DNA of 64,000 nucleotides from Streptosporangiaceae bacterium (GCA_025934375.1 JAICYD010000016.1:1-64000), one strand, 5' to 3'; positions 7,060-16,314 are shown, counted from the stretch's first letter. Notes: a model not told the origin generated them from the sequence alone. Numbers and translations: made by a program.

Positions 7060-8430
7060 GTGAGCTACAGCCAGCCCGGGACGGGCGCCCAGGACGACGA
7101 CGTGGCAGGTGCGTTCGCGGGCACGGCATCGGTTCGGGCAGGCCTCGCCGCGCACGGGTACCTCGCGGACGACAAGATCGCCGGCGTGGTAAGCCTGGCC
7201 GCCCGGCTTGGCAAGCCGCTGCTGGTCGAGGGGCCGGCCGGAACCGGGAAGACGCAGCTGGCCAAGTCGGTGGCGCTGCTGGCGGCCCGCCCGCTCATCC
7301 GGCTGCAGTGCTACGAGGGCATCGACGAGTCCAAGGCCTTGTACGAGTGGGACTATCGCAAGCAGCTGCTGTGGATCCAGGCGGCACGCGGGGACGAGAC
7401 GTTCTCGGCCGACGCCGTCATCGAGGACGGGAAGGGGATATTCGACGAGCGGTTCCTGCTCACGCGCCCGATGCTGGAGGCGATCCGCAGCCCGGAGCCA
7501 GCCCGGCAGCTGGGGGAGGCCGCGGCGGGGCTCAGCGGAGCCGACGCCCCCGGTCAGCACCTGCGCCTGGAACTGCAGCGGACGGAGATCGCCGCCCGCG
7601 CCGAGTACCTGAAGAGCCAGGTACGCAAGGTCATCAGGGAACTCCTCATCGCCGACCGCGGGGCGGACGCGGTCGCCAAGACGCTGCGCCAGCCGCTGAC
7701 CGCGGACCGCGACATCTCGACCGCGAGCCGGGAGCAGATGCGGGAGATCCACCGGGTCATGATCCCCATCCAGCGCAAGCTCGCGACCACCGTGATGCGC
7801 AAGCGCCGCCACCACACCGACCTCATCGACGTCCGGGCGACCCTGCGCGCCTCCATGGCCACCGGCGCCGTGCCCATGCGGATCATGCACAGGAAACCCC
7901 GGCCGACCAAGCCCCAGCTGTACGTCCTGGCTGACATGTCAGGGTCGGTGGCCACGTTCGCGACCTTCACCATCACCCTCATCTCCGCCATGTCGCAGCT
8001 GTTCTCCCGGCTGCGCTCCTTCGCCTTCATCACGGACGCGGCGGAGGTGACCGACGTCTTCCGGCACGTCCGCGACCCCGATCACGCCAGACGCGCGATC
8101 CGCGACTTCGTCAATGCCAGCCAGCTCGGCGGCTACACCGACTACGGCCGCGCCTTGCGGCAGTTTCACGGCGCGGTCGCCGCCGAACTGGAACGCCGCA
8201 GCACGGTCCTCATCTTCGGGGACGCCCGCGGCAACTACCTTCCGGCGCAGGAGGCGACGCTGGCCCGGATTGCCCGCCGGGCCGGCTCGGTGTACTGGCT
8301 GAACCCTGAACCGCGGGCGCAGTGGAACACCGGAGACTCCACGATGCGCGCCTACGAGCCGCACTGCACCGCCGCGGTCACCTGCCGGACCCTCAACGAC
8401 CTGCGCCGATTCATCGAGCAACTCGACTGA
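7060..8430 (+). CDS. MoxR AAA N-terminal half fused to a VWA (CoxE-like) C-terminal half
   Basis: Residues 1-148 are the start of a MoxR/CoxD-type AAA+ ATPase: Walker A GPAGTGKT at 58-65, then RLQCYEGIDESKALYEWDY and FLLTRPMLEAIRSPEP. In intact MoxR proteins the Walker B LLIDEID follows directly, but here the chain jumps to a different protein. That second part is the back half of a CoxE-like VWA protein, with MRKRRHHTDLIDVRATLRAS and the MIDAS motif DMSGS at about 292-296, then GGYTDYG. Walker B, sensors and the arginine finger are absent, so ATP hydrolysis is unlikely. An in-frame deletion joining two neighbouring genes (moxR and vwa) is the simplest explanation. The GTG start follows AGGGA. 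Confidence 0.85.
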   Translation: MSYSQPGTGAQDDDVAGAFAGTASVRAGLAAHGYLADDKIAGVVSLAARLGKPLLVEGPAGTGKTQLAKSVALLAARPLIRLQCYEGIDESKALYEWDYRKQLLWIQAARGDETFSADAVIEDGKGIFDERFLLTRPMLEAIRSPEPARQLGEAAAGLSGADAPGQHLRLELQRTEIAARAEYLKSQVRKVIRELLIADRGADAVAKTLRQPLTADRDISTASREQMREIHRVMIPIQRKLATTVMRKRRHHTDLIDVRATLRASMATGAVPMRIMHRKPRPTKPQLYVLADMSGSVATFATFTITLISAMSQLFSRLRSFAFITDAAEVTDVFRHVRDPDHARRAIRDFVNASQLGGYTDYGRALRQFHGAVAAELERRSTVLIFGDARGNYLPAQEATLARIARRAGSVYWLNPEPRAQWNTGDSTMRAYEPHCTAAVTCRTLNDLRRFIEQLD

Positions 8431-8568
8431 TCGCGGGCTTGCCCAGGATGGGGCCGGGAGGTGACCTCGCCCACCCCCCGCGCCGGTGCCAAGGTGCCAC
8501 ATTCGGCGCACCCGGAACCGTCTTAACAGTGACGGTGAACCCAAGGGTAACGATCGGGAGAGTGCTCG

Positions 8569-9171
8569 ATGCGACGCGCGCCGGGAACCATGGCTGCCGC
8601 CATCATCATGACCGCCCTGGCCCTGGGCACGGCGGGCTGCGGCGGCTCCGCGACGGCCGGCGCCCCGCCCGCCGGGCACGCGCCAGCCCGCGCCAGGCCG
8701 GCCGGCGCCGCGCAGGCCGGGCCCACGGAGGCCGAAGCCTATGTCCAGGTCTTGCGGAGATATCTCGGCACGCCAGCGGAGAGCTCCTTCAGCCAGGCCT
8801 TCAGGACGGTCTACGTCATCGACCGGGCTTACCCGGATGCCGCGGACCCCGACGGGACGCACGGGCCAGGAGCGCCCATCGCGCCGCTGGCTGAGCGCCA
8901 GGTGACGGCCGCGCTGGCGGGAATGGCCCGCGTCAGCTTCGTCGCTGACCGGGGATCGGTGATCGAGGCCAAGGGCGGCTGCGGGCACGTCAGGGACGGC
9001 GGGATCTTGATCACGCTCGGTCCGCCGGTCAGCCACGGCGACGAGGTGCGGGTCGCCATCAACGGCTGGGCCGCCTGCCTGGGGGCTACGTGGCTCACCT
9101 ATGTCCTGCGGGATCAGCCGGGCGCCGGCTGGCGAGTGACCGGCACGACCGGGTCGATGGCGATCTCCTAG
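8569..9171 (+). CDS. Secreted lipoprotein of unknown function
   Basis: A 200-residue protein with an N-terminal signal (MRRAPGTMAAAIIMTALALG) ending in a lipobox-like GTAGC, followed by an Ala/Pro-rich spacer of about 30 residues. The mature domain has TEAEAYVQVLRRYLGTPAESS, and two later cysteines (CGHVRDGG and WAACLGATW) that could form a disulfide outside the cell. The domain is not recognised. It stands alone with its own GGGAG ribosome site and is transcribed away from the DUF899 gene on the other strand. Confidence 0.7.
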   Translation: MRRAPGTMAAAIIMTALALGTAGCGGSATAGAPPAGHAPARARPAGAAQAGPTEAEAYVQVLRRYLGTPAESSFSQAFRTVYVIDRAYPDAADPDGTHGPGAPIAPLAERQVTAALAGMARVSFVADRGSVIEAKGGCGHVRDGGILITLGPPVSHGDEVRVAINGWAACLGATWLTYVLRDQPGAGWRVTGTTGSMAIS

Positions 9172-9244
9172 CGTCCGCGAAGTCCGACCCAGCCGCCTGG
9201 GCATCTCGCCGCCACGCCGTGACCGTTACGGCGCATTGTGCCGG

Positions 9245-9937
9245 TTACTTGGCCGTGTCGTGCACGTCGTGGTAGTCCCACCACTGGTACGGCGGTGTTT
9301 GCGGATAGCCCTCCGGCGAGTCCTCCCACGCCTCCTGGCGGCCGAGAGCGGTGATGTCGAGGTAGTTCCAGGTGTTTCCCATCTGCTCGTCGCCGCGGTT
9401 GTTGATGAAGTAGGTCCGGAAGATCCGGTCGCCCTCGCGGATGAAGGCGTTGGTACCGTGCCACTCGTCGACGTCGAAGTCCTTGTCGAAGTCGTCGGTG
9501 ATCGTGTACCAGGGGATGTGATTCCACCCGTGGCGCTCCTTGAGGCCCCGGATCTCGGCCTGGGGGGCACGGGAGGCGAAGACGAGCGTCGTGTTCCGCG
9601 CGTGCAGGTGCCCGGGGTGCGCCACCTGATCCGCCCCGAAGGAGCAGCCCACGCAGGCCCGCTCCGGGTACGAGCCGCCCTCGGCATACGTCGTCACCTC
9701 GGGCCCGTAGAAGGCGCGGTAGACGATCAGCTGGCGGCGCCCCTCGAACAGGCCAGCCAGGCTCACCCGGCCGGCCGGCCCCTCGAACCAGTACTCCTTG
9801 TCGACCGCTAGCCAGGGCATTCTCCGGCGTTCTGCCGCCAGCGCGTCGCGGGCGCGGGTTACCTCCTTTTCCTTGACGAGGAGTTGCTCGCGCGCGGCGT
9901 GCCACTCCTGTGGCGAGACGATCAGTGGTGTCCTCAT
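9245..9937 (-). CDS. DUF899 family thioredoxin-like protein
   Basis: A 230-residue protein of the DUF899 family. Its markers are the EWHAAREQLLVKEKEVTRARDALAAERRRMP opening (first heptads only of a longer match), LAGLFEGRRQLIVYRAFY, the CVGCSFGADQVAH motif with a CxxC pair, and a WHGTNAFIREGDRIFRTYFI stretch. DUF899 proteins have a thioredoxin-like fold, and their reaction is poorly defined. The ATG at this start follows GGAGGAC; an upstream in-frame start is possible but has no ribosome site. Monocistronic. Confidence 0.85.
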   Translation of the reverse strand: MRTPLIVSPQEWHAAREQLLVKEKEVTRARDALAAERRRMPWLAVDKEYWFEGPAGRVSLAGLFEGRRQLIVYRAFYGPEVTTYAEGGSYPERACVGCSFGADQVAHPGHLHARNTTLVFASRAPQAEIRGLKERHGWNHIPWYTITDDFDKDFDVDEWHGTNAFIREGDRIFRTYFINNRGDEQMGNTWNYLDITALGRQEAWEDSPEGYPQTPPYQWWDYHDVHDTAK

Positions 9938-10040
9938 TCGGTCGTCCTCCGTCGTGGTCAAGACTGTGGATTCATCGCGCAATACTGACCCCAGGGCGGC
10001 GCCAAACTCACCGGGCCACTGGTGGCTTCAGGCGGATGAT

Positions 10041-11465
10041 CTAGCATTCGGAGATCAGCGCGGTGAGCATCTGCTCGTAGCGGATCAGGTGCAGGTCGCC
10101 GACGTAGTTGGCGCGGACGTGATCTTGGGCGGCGCGCCCCATCTGGCTGGCTTGCCCGGGGCTGTCAAGGAGCGTCCGGACCGCGGCGCCGAATGCCGCG
10201 CCGTCCCGGGGGTCGGGCAGCAAGATGCCGGTGCCCGGGGTGATCTGGTCGGCGATCCCGCCGACCGCGGACCCGACGACGGGCCGTGCCTTCCACATTC
10301 CCTCGGCCACGGTCAGCCCGAACCCCTCGGCGAGGCTCTTTTGGGTGATGACGGCGGCGTGCCTTTGCAGCGCGTTGACCATCGCGGCGTTCTCGTCGAG
10401 GTCTTCGAGCGGCAGGGTAACGAGCAGGACCCGCGCGCGAGCCGCGGCCGGCAGGTCACGCCAGGCCAGCAGGCACTCGCCGAACACGGCAGCGCCTTCG
10501 GGGTCGTCGGCTACCCCGGTGACCGCCGGGCCCGCCAGCACCAGGTACCCGCTGCCGCCGGGCGCCACGTGGCCGGCGAAGCCCGCCATGACGCCGGGCA
10601 TGTCCTTGAGCCGGTCCCACCGGGACACCTGGACCACCAGCGGGTCAATGGGGCCGGGGCGGCCCTCGCCGGTGATCTCCGCGGGCCGGGTAACCGCGCC
10701 GGTGCCGCCGTCGCCGCGCACGAAGGCGGTCTGCCCGCCGGGCGCGCCTGCTTCCAGCACGCCTATCGTGGCCAGGATGGCCCTGACGGTGCCGCCGTCA
10801 AGGTCCTGGTTCTTCGGGGAGAACGGGTCGATGGATGGCGGGATGATCCACGCCTTGCGGCGAGGGACCCACGCGGGCACGTACTGAGCGCGGGAGAAGA
10901 CGTACCCGTCCGCCGCGTCCAGGTAGGGCCGCAGGAAGTCCCACGCCGCCCGGGTCGCGTCGTTTTCCCAGTCGACGCCGATGTGGCTGCGCCACGCCAC
11001 CCGCGCACCGCACGTAGCCAGCGCCGGGGCCAGCCCGGCGGTCTGCGGGTCGTGCAGCAGCACCAGGTCGCCCGGCCGTATCCGGGGCAGCAACTCGGCC
11101 GCGTTCGCGGCGAGCACCTGTGCGTAATGGGCGGCCTGGCCAGCGGTGAGCGGCCCGCCGGCGGCCTGACCGTGGATCTGGTTGTGCAGCCGCTTGGTGA
11201 GCGCGAAGAACTCGGCATCGCCAGTGATGACCATCCAGCCGACCGTGACGCCGAGATCTTCCGCGTACCCCACCAGCACCTGCAACATCTCCGCGACCCC
11301 GCCGCCAGCTGCGGTGGAGGAGACATTCCAGACGGTCCGCTCGCCCAGCCGCGCCCGGAACCGCTCCGCTGCCCGCACCAGCCGTGCCTGCCGCGCGTCA
11401 CCGATAACCTGCTCCAGCCGGGCAGCTCGATGCGCCGCCACCTGCACAGACTTAACCAGGCTCAC
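10041..11465 (-). CDS. GT4 glycosyltransferase, trehalose synthase (TreT)-like
   Basis: About 474 residues with two Rossmann domains. The N-terminal half has VWNVSSTAAGGGVAEMLQVL (nucleotide-sugar glycosyltransferase loop) and WRSHIGVDWEND. The C-terminal half has QVSRWDRLKDMPGVM, the GT4 donor site QKSLAEGFGLTVAEGMWKARPV and GGIADQI. This pattern fits TreT, which joins NDP-glucose and glucose to trehalose, or a close sucrose-synthase-like relative. A GTG start is chosen so that it does not overlap the divergent DDAH gene; an ATG some 57 bp upstream is possible. A GH13 TreS-like gene is found at 40 kb, so trehalose metabolism is plausible in this genome. Confidence 0.75.
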   Translation of the reverse strand: MSLVKSVQVAAHRAARLEQVIGDARQARLVRAAERFRARLGERTVWNVSSTAAGGGVAEMLQVLVGYAEDLGVTVGWMVITGDAEFFALTKRLHNQIHGQAAGGPLTAGQAAHYAQVLAANAAELLPRIRPGDLVLLHDPQTAGLAPALATCGARVAWRSHIGVDWENDATRAAWDFLRPYLDAADGYVFSRAQYVPAWVPRRKAWIIPPSIDPFSPKNQDLDGGTVRAILATIGVLEAGAPGGQTAFVRGDGGTGAVTRPAEITGEGRPGPIDPLVVQVSRWDRLKDMPGVMAGFAGHVAPGGSGYLVLAGPAVTGVADDPEGAAVFGECLLAWRDLPAAARARVLLVTLPLEDLDENAAMVNALQRHAAVITQKSLAEGFGLTVAEGMWKARPVVGSAVGGIADQITPGTGILLPDPRDGAAFGAAVRTLLDSPGQASQMGRAAQDHVRANYVGDLHLIRYEQMLTALISEC

Positions 11466-11564
11466 CTTCGCCCCCCTCTGGCGCCTCCCCAAGCGCACTG
11501 CCTGACGGCATACCCGCGGTGCCATCCGGACACTCGTGCGCGGGCCGTGACCGACAATGGCATC

Positions 11565-12329
11565 GTGAACAAGCGCGCACTCGTCCGCCGCCCCGGCCCG
11601 CGCCTGCCCGAGGGCCTGGTCACCCATATCGCCAGGACGCCGGTCGACTTGGACCTGGCGCGGCGCCAGTGGCACGGCTACATCGATGCCCTGCAGGCAG
11701 AAGGCTGGGAAATCATCGAGGTCCCGCCGGCCGACGCGTGCCCCGACGCGGTATTCGTGGAGGACACCGTTGTCGTGTACGGGGACCTCGCCGTCATCGC
11801 CCGCCCGGGCGCCGACGAGCGCAAGCCCGAGACCGCGGGCACCGAGGCGACGCTGGCCTCCCTGGGCTACCGGATCGCCCGGATCCAGCACCCCGGCACC
11901 CTCGATGGCGGTGATGTCCTCAAGCACGCGGGCATGGTGTGGGCCGGCCTCGGCGGACGAACCAACGCATCCGGGATAGAGCAACTCTCGGCTCTCCTAC
12001 GGCCGCTGGGCGCGCAGGTCATAGGCGTCCCGGTCTCCCGAGCGCTGCACCTGAAGTCCGCCGTCACCGCCTTGCCGAACGGCACCGTCGTCGGCTACGG
12101 GCCACTCGTAGACGACCCGGCCGTGTGGAAGTCGTTCCTCCCGGTGCCCGAGGAGGCTGGCGCTCACGTCGTCCTGCTCGACGGCTCCACCGTGCTGATC
12201 TCTGCCCGCGCGCCCGCCACGCGAGCGCTGCTGGAGTCCCGCGGGCTGCGCGTGGTCGCCGTCGACATCTCTGAATACGACAAACTCGAAGGCTGCGTTA
12301 CCTGCCTGTCGGTGCGACTGCGCGGGTGA
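11565..12329 (+). CDS. Dimethylarginine dimethylaminohydrolase (DDAH) family
   Basis: A 254-residue amidinotransferase-fold enzyme. The pentein signatures are visible: DAVFVEDTVVV with the substrate-binding acids, LDGGDVLKHAG, the catalytic His in ALHLKSAV, and the nucleophilic Cys near the C-terminus in LEGCVTCLSVR. DDAH hydrolyses Nω-methylated arginines to citrulline and methylamines in the cytosol. The GTG start is the first that leaves the fold complete. It is divergent from the TreT-like gene and convergent with the membrane protein that follows. Confidence 0.88.
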   Translation: MNKRALVRRPGPRLPEGLVTHIARTPVDLDLARRQWHGYIDALQAEGWEIIEVPPADACPDAVFVEDTVVVYGDLAVIARPGADERKPETAGTEATLASLGYRIARIQHPGTLDGGDVLKHAGMVWAGLGGRTNASGIEQLSALLRPLGAQVIGVPVSRALHLKSAVTALPNGTVVGYGPLVDDPAVWKSFLPVPEEAGAHVVLLDGSTVLISARAPATRALLESRGLRVVAVDISEYDKLEGCVTCLSVRLRG

Positions 12330-12353
12330 GAACCGAAAGGCGGCCCCGCCGGC

Positions 12354-13085
12354 TTACCACTGCGGCCCCTGGGGTCCCTGGGGTCCCTGGAATCCTTGAG
12401 TGCCGTAGGGCGTCTGGGATCCGTAGGCGGTCTGGGGACCCTGGGGACCCTGGGGTACCTGGGGTACCTGGGGTACCTGGGGTGGGGGGACAGGCCGCGG
12501 GACCGGGCCGCGCCGGAAGGGCCAGTGAGGATTGCGCCGCAGCCGGACGACGGTGAACACGCTGAGGACGGTGATCGTGGCAGCGCCGCCGAAGGCGGCG
12601 AGGTCAGCGACCACGTCGGGGACGCCGGTCAGGCCGCCGTCGCCGCGCGCCAGGTACATGATGGTGGCAGTCGCCCCGGCGATGGGGACCGCGGAGACCG
12701 GGCCCAGCAGCGGGTGCGCGTCGTCAGCGCGGAACAGGCCGCCGGCGATCAGGTGGAGGCTCCTGACGCCCCAGGTGACGCAGAGCACCAGGACCACCAG
12801 GGCGACTAGGGCAGCGCCGATCAGGGCGGCGGGATTCCCGCTGCCGCCGTGGGGAGCCAGCACGTTGTAGGCCTCGCTGGCGATGAGCTCGATGGCGGCC
12901 CATAGCCCGAAGAACGAGAGGAACGAGACGACCACCCACCTCATCTGCCAGAGCGTGGCCAGGCGGTAACCGCGCTCAGCGGCGAGGGCCAAGACGACGG
13001 CGACGACCGGGATCACGCAGATGGCAGCCAGGATCGCCTGACCACCGCCGTGTTCGTGACCGGCAGCGGCCGGGAATTCAGTCAT
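12354..13085 (-). CDS. Four-helix membrane protein with a collagen-like PQGPQ tail
   Basis: A 243-residue protein with about four to five hydrophobic segments (AILAAICVIPVVAVVLALAA, VVVSFLSFFGLWAAIELIA, LIGAALVALVVLVLCVTWGV and two further ones). It then has a cytosolic or exposed tail of about 50 residues built of PQVPQVPQVPQGPQGPQ and GPQGPQGPQW units. The underlying DNA is a short tandem repeat (ggtacctgg units). Such a Pro/Gly/Gln triplet tail is collagen-like; its length is likely to vary between strains. Function unknown. Convergent with DDAH. Confidence 0.75.
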   Translation of the reverse strand: MTEFPAAAGHEHGGGQAILAAICVIPVVAVVLALAAERGYRLATLWQMRWVVVSFLSFFGLWAAIELIASEAYNVLAPHGGSGNPAALIGAALVALVVLVLCVTWGVRSLHLIAGGLFRADDAHPLLGPVSAVPIAGATATIMYLARGDGGLTGVPDVVADLAAFGGAATITVLSVFTVVRLRRNPHWPFRRGPVPRPVPPPQVPQVPQVPQGPQGPQTAYGSQTPYGTQGFQGPQGPQGPQW

Positions 13086-13198
13086 TCCATGCCCGCGATC
13101 ACCCCGGCGACAGTAACCGGCAGCCTGGTCGCGCCGGGCTGCGCCGTCCTTGCGCTGAGCCGCGCGCGTTCGGCGAGCCAAAGCGGCAAGATAGGGGC

Positions 13199-15475
13199 AT
13201 GCCCCTGTCTCCGCCGCCGGCCCGGCCGCCGCAGGCCGCGCAGCAGCCCTGGGATGTCGCGGTCCTGGACGGCGTGCTGGAGCGGGTCACGTTCAGCAAT
13301 CCGGAGACCGGTTACACGATCGCGCGGGTCGCCCCCGACCGCGGCACCGGCCGCGGCCCGGTCAGCGCCTCGACCGAGCTGGTCACGGTGGTCGGCTCCC
13401 TGCTGGGCGCGCAGGTGGGGGAGTCGCTGCGGCTGCGAGGCCGGTGGACGTCGCACGTCAAGTACGGCAGGCAGTTCGAGGCCCACTCCTACACCACGGT
13501 GCTGCCGGCGACCGAGCAGGGCATCCGGCGCTACCTGGGGTCGGGGATGATCAAGGGCATCGGCCCGGTCATGGCCGAGCGGATGGTCAGCCATTTCGGC
13601 GCCGGCATCATGGCGATCATCGACAACGAGCCGGAGCGCCTCATCGAGGTTCCCGGCCTTGGCCCGAAGCGCTGCGTCCGGATCAAGGATGCCTGGGCCG
13701 AGCAGAAGGCGATCAAGGAGGTCATGATCTTCCTCCAGGGCGTCGGGGTCTCCACGTCCCTGGCCGTGAAGATCTACAAGAAGTACGGGGATGAGTCGGT
13801 CACGACGGTCCAGAAGGAGCCGTACCGGCTGGCCCAGGACGTGTGGGGCATCGGCTTCAAGACCGCCGACGTGATCGCCGCCTCCGTTGGCATCGCCGCC
13901 GACAGCCCCGAGCGGATCAAGGCGGGCCTGGCCTACACCCTGTCCGAGGCCGCTGACGACGGCCACTGCTACCTCCCCGAGCCCGCTTTGATCGCCAGCG
14001 CCGTCAAGATCCTCGGCGTTCCCGCCGCCCAGATCGCCCCGCTCATCGGTGACCTGGCCGCCGAGGAGCTCGCCGTCACCGAGGAGCTCCCGGTGGCCGG
14101 CGCCCCCGAGACGCTGCGCGCGGTCTACCTCCCGCCCTTCTTCCATGCCGAACGATCCCTAGCCACTGCCCTGTGCCGCCTCCTGGCCGCGAGCCGGGGC
14201 AGGCTGGCGGCCTTCCAGTCCGTGGACTGGGACAAGGCCTTCGCGTGGCTGGCGGCCCGCACCGGCGCCGACCTCGCCCCCGGGCAAGCCGACGCCGTGA
14301 AGCTGGCGCTCACGCGCAAGGTCGCGGTCTTGACCGGGGGACCGGGATGCGGGAAGAGCTTCACCGTCCGCTCGGTGGTGGAGCTGGCGAAGGCGAGGAA
14401 CGCGAAGGTAGTGCTCGCCGCCCCGACCGGCCGGGCCGCCAAGCGGCTCGCCGAGCTCACCGGGCACGAGGCCGCGACGATCCACCGCCTGCTGAAGCTC
14501 CAGCCGGGCGGCGACCCCGAGTTCGACGCGGGCAACCCCCTGGACGCCGACCTCGTGGTGGTCGACGAGACGTCGATGGTCGACGTGATCCTCGCCAACA
14601 AGCTGGTGAAGGCCGTGGCCCCGGGCGCGCACCTGCTGCTGGTCGGGGACGTGGACCAGCTGCCGTCGGTCGGCGCGGGCGAGGTACTGCGGGACATGAT
14701 CACCGCGGGCACGCTGCCCGTCGTCCGGCTGACGAAGATCTTCCGGCAGGCGCAGCAGTCAGGGATCGTCGTCAACGCGCACAAGGTGAACGCCGGCCAG
14801 TCACCCGCGCTGGCCGCCTACCCCGACTTCTTCTGGTTCAACAGCGACGAGACCGAGGCGACGGCGCAGCTGGTGGCCGACATCGTGGCCCGGCGGATCC
14901 CGGCCAAGTTCGGCCTCGACCCGCGCCGCGACGTGCAGGTCCTCGCCCCGATGCACCGCGGCCCGGCCGGGGCCGGGAACCTGAACCTGCTGCTGCAGGA
15001 GGCGCTGACCCCGTACCGGGACGGCGCGCCCGAGCGGCGCTACGGCGGGCGGGTCTTCCGGGTCGGCGACAAGGTGACCCAGCTGCGCAACAACTACGAC
15101 AAGGGCGCGGCGGGCGTTTTCAACGGCACCACCGGCGTGGTGACCGGCATGTCGCTGGAAGACCACTGCCTGACCGTCCGCACCGATGAGGACGAGGAGA
15201 TCGGCTACGACTTCGACGAGCTCGACGAGCTGGCCCACGCCTACGCGGTCACCATCCACCGGTCCCAGGGGTCGGAGTACCCGGCGGTCGTGATCCCGCT
15301 GACCACCAGCGCGTGGATGATGCTCCAGCGCAACCTGCTCTACACCGGCATCACCCGGGCCAAGAAGCTCGTCGTCCTGGCCGGCTCCCGCCGGGCGCTG
15401 GCCGCCGCCGTCCGCACCGAAGGCACCGGCCGCCGCCACACCGCCCTCGCCCACCGCCTGCGCCAGCAGGCATGA
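13199..15475 (+). CDS. recD2: RecD2-type ATP-dependent DNA helicase
   Basis: A 758-residue SF1B helicase. The N-terminal OB-like part (VTFSNPETGYTIARV) is followed by the helix-hairpin-helix region (GIGPVMAERMVSHFGAG, VPGLGPKRCVRIKD). The motor has Walker A GGPGCGKSFT near residue 380, motif Ia APTGRAAKRL, Walker B VVVDETSMVD, motif III GDVDQLPSVGAG and motif VI YTGITRAKKLVV. RecD2 proteins lack RecBC partners and unwind 5'-to-3' with roles in replication-fork stability and repair. No recB/recC gene is nearby. It stands alone. Confidence 0.93.
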   Translation: MPLSPPPARPPQAAQQPWDVAVLDGVLERVTFSNPETGYTIARVAPDRGTGRGPVSASTELVTVVGSLLGAQVGESLRLRGRWTSHVKYGRQFEAHSYTTVLPATEQGIRRYLGSGMIKGIGPVMAERMVSHFGAGIMAIIDNEPERLIEVPGLGPKRCVRIKDAWAEQKAIKEVMIFLQGVGVSTSLAVKIYKKYGDESVTTVQKEPYRLAQDVWGIGFKTADVIAASVGIAADSPERIKAGLAYTLSEAADDGHCYLPEPALIASAVKILGVPAAQIAPLIGDLAAEELAVTEELPVAGAPETLRAVYLPPFFHAERSLATALCRLLAASRGRLAAFQSVDWDKAFAWLAARTGADLAPGQADAVKLALTRKVAVLTGGPGCGKSFTVRSVVELAKARNAKVVLAAPTGRAAKRLAELTGHEAATIHRLLKLQPGGDPEFDAGNPLDADLVVVDETSMVDVILANKLVKAVAPGAHLLLVGDVDQLPSVGAGEVLRDMITAGTLPVVRLTKIFRQAQQSGIVVNAHKVNAGQSPALAAYPDFFWFNSDETEATAQLVADIVARRIPAKFGLDPRRDVQVLAPMHRGPAGAGNLNLLLQEALTPYRDGAPERRYGGRVFRVGDKVTQLRNNYDKGAAGVFNGTTGVVTGMSLEDHCLTVRTDEDEEIGYDFDELDELAHAYAVTIHRSQGSEYPAVVIPLTTSAWMMLQRNLLYTGITRAKKLVVLAGSRRALAAAVRTEGTGRRHTALAHRLRQQA

Positions 15476-15479
15476 ACGC

Positions 15480-15560
15480 CGACTGCCGGCTACGCGGCCG
15501 CACTTCGATCACGTCATCCCGTGGAGCAAGGACGGCGCCGGCCGCAGCCTGCTAGCCAGC
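15480..15560 (+). pseudogene. Possible HNH-nuclease relic
   Basis: Directly after recD2, an open reading stretch reads PHFDHVIPWSKDG, which matches the core of the HNH endonuclease motif (DHxxPWSKGG). There is no start codon, no preceding Cys pair and no downstream LxxLCxxCN part, so at most this is a decayed fragment. The match covers only about 11 residues and could be chance. Confidence 0.2.
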
Positions 15561-15634
15561 TCGATGACCGCCACGCCCCGGCTGGAGATCACCGGATCAG
15601 TTCGTGACGGGCAGCAGGACCGCGTGACTGCTCA

Positions 15635-16314
15635 TCAGGGCAGGTGGGCTCCGGGAACGATCAGGCCGTGTTCGTAGGCATAAACGACGGCCTGAACGCG
15701 GTCGCGCAACTGGAGCTTGCTGAGTACGTGGCCAACATGGGTCTTGACGGTGGGTTCAGCCAGCGTCAGCTTGGCGGCGATCTCGGCGTTGGACTGCCCG
15801 GTGGCGACCTCGGTAAGGATCTCGCGCTCCCTGGCTGTCAGGGTCGCGAGCTCAGGTGGCTCGCGTCGGCCCGCTGGGCCAGTTGATGGCAGTGCGGCAG
15901 GAACGTGTCGATCAGCCTGCGGGTGACGCTGGGGGCGACGACGGCGTCACCGCTGGCGACGGCGCGGATCGCGGACATCAGGTCCGGTGGGGGTACGTTC
16001 TTCAGGAGAAAGCCGCTCGCGCCGGCCCGCAGCCCCTCGTAGGCGTATTCGTCAAGGTCGAACGTGGTGAGGATGAGCACCCGGGCGGCGCTGGCTGATG
16101 CCACGATGCGCCGGGTGGCCTCGATGCCGTCCATCCCGGGCATTCGCACGTCCATCAGCACGACGGTTGGCTGCAGGGCGGTTGTCATGCGCACTGCGGC
16201 CGCGCCGTCGGCGGCTTCACCGACGACCTGCATGTCGTCTTGGGCGTTGAGGACCAGGCAGAAGCCCAGCCGGAGCATGGGCTGGTCATCGGCGAGCACG
16301 ATCGAGATGGTCAT
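15635..16314 (-). pseudogene. NarL/FixJ-type response regulator, frameshifted
   Basis: The receiver domain is intact: MTISIVLADDQPMLRLGF, phosphorylation Asp in VLMDVRMPG, and the conserved Lys in GFLLKN. It then breaks off after LAQRADAS at a stop. The next frame carries the expected continuation at once: PPELATLTAREREILTEVA, NAEIAAKLTLAEPTVKTHVG and QLRDRVQAVVYAYEHGL, a complete LuxR-type DNA-binding helix-turn-helix. One missing base near 15840-15860 explains both parts. As read, the protein would be a receiver without its DNA-binding domain. It follows the histidine kinase by ATGA. A sequencing error at this spot would also explain the break. Confidence 0.85.

Noticed and set aside
9798..12329. 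843-codon plus-strand open frame
   Set aside because: Only its last 254 codons are a gene (DDAH). The rest is the antisense shadow of the DUF899 and TreT-like genes and has shadow-type Arg/Gly/His composition.
15838..15860. Programmed frameshift in the response regulator
   Set aside because: No slippery heptamer or downstream hairpin is visible, and NarL regulators are not known to need one.
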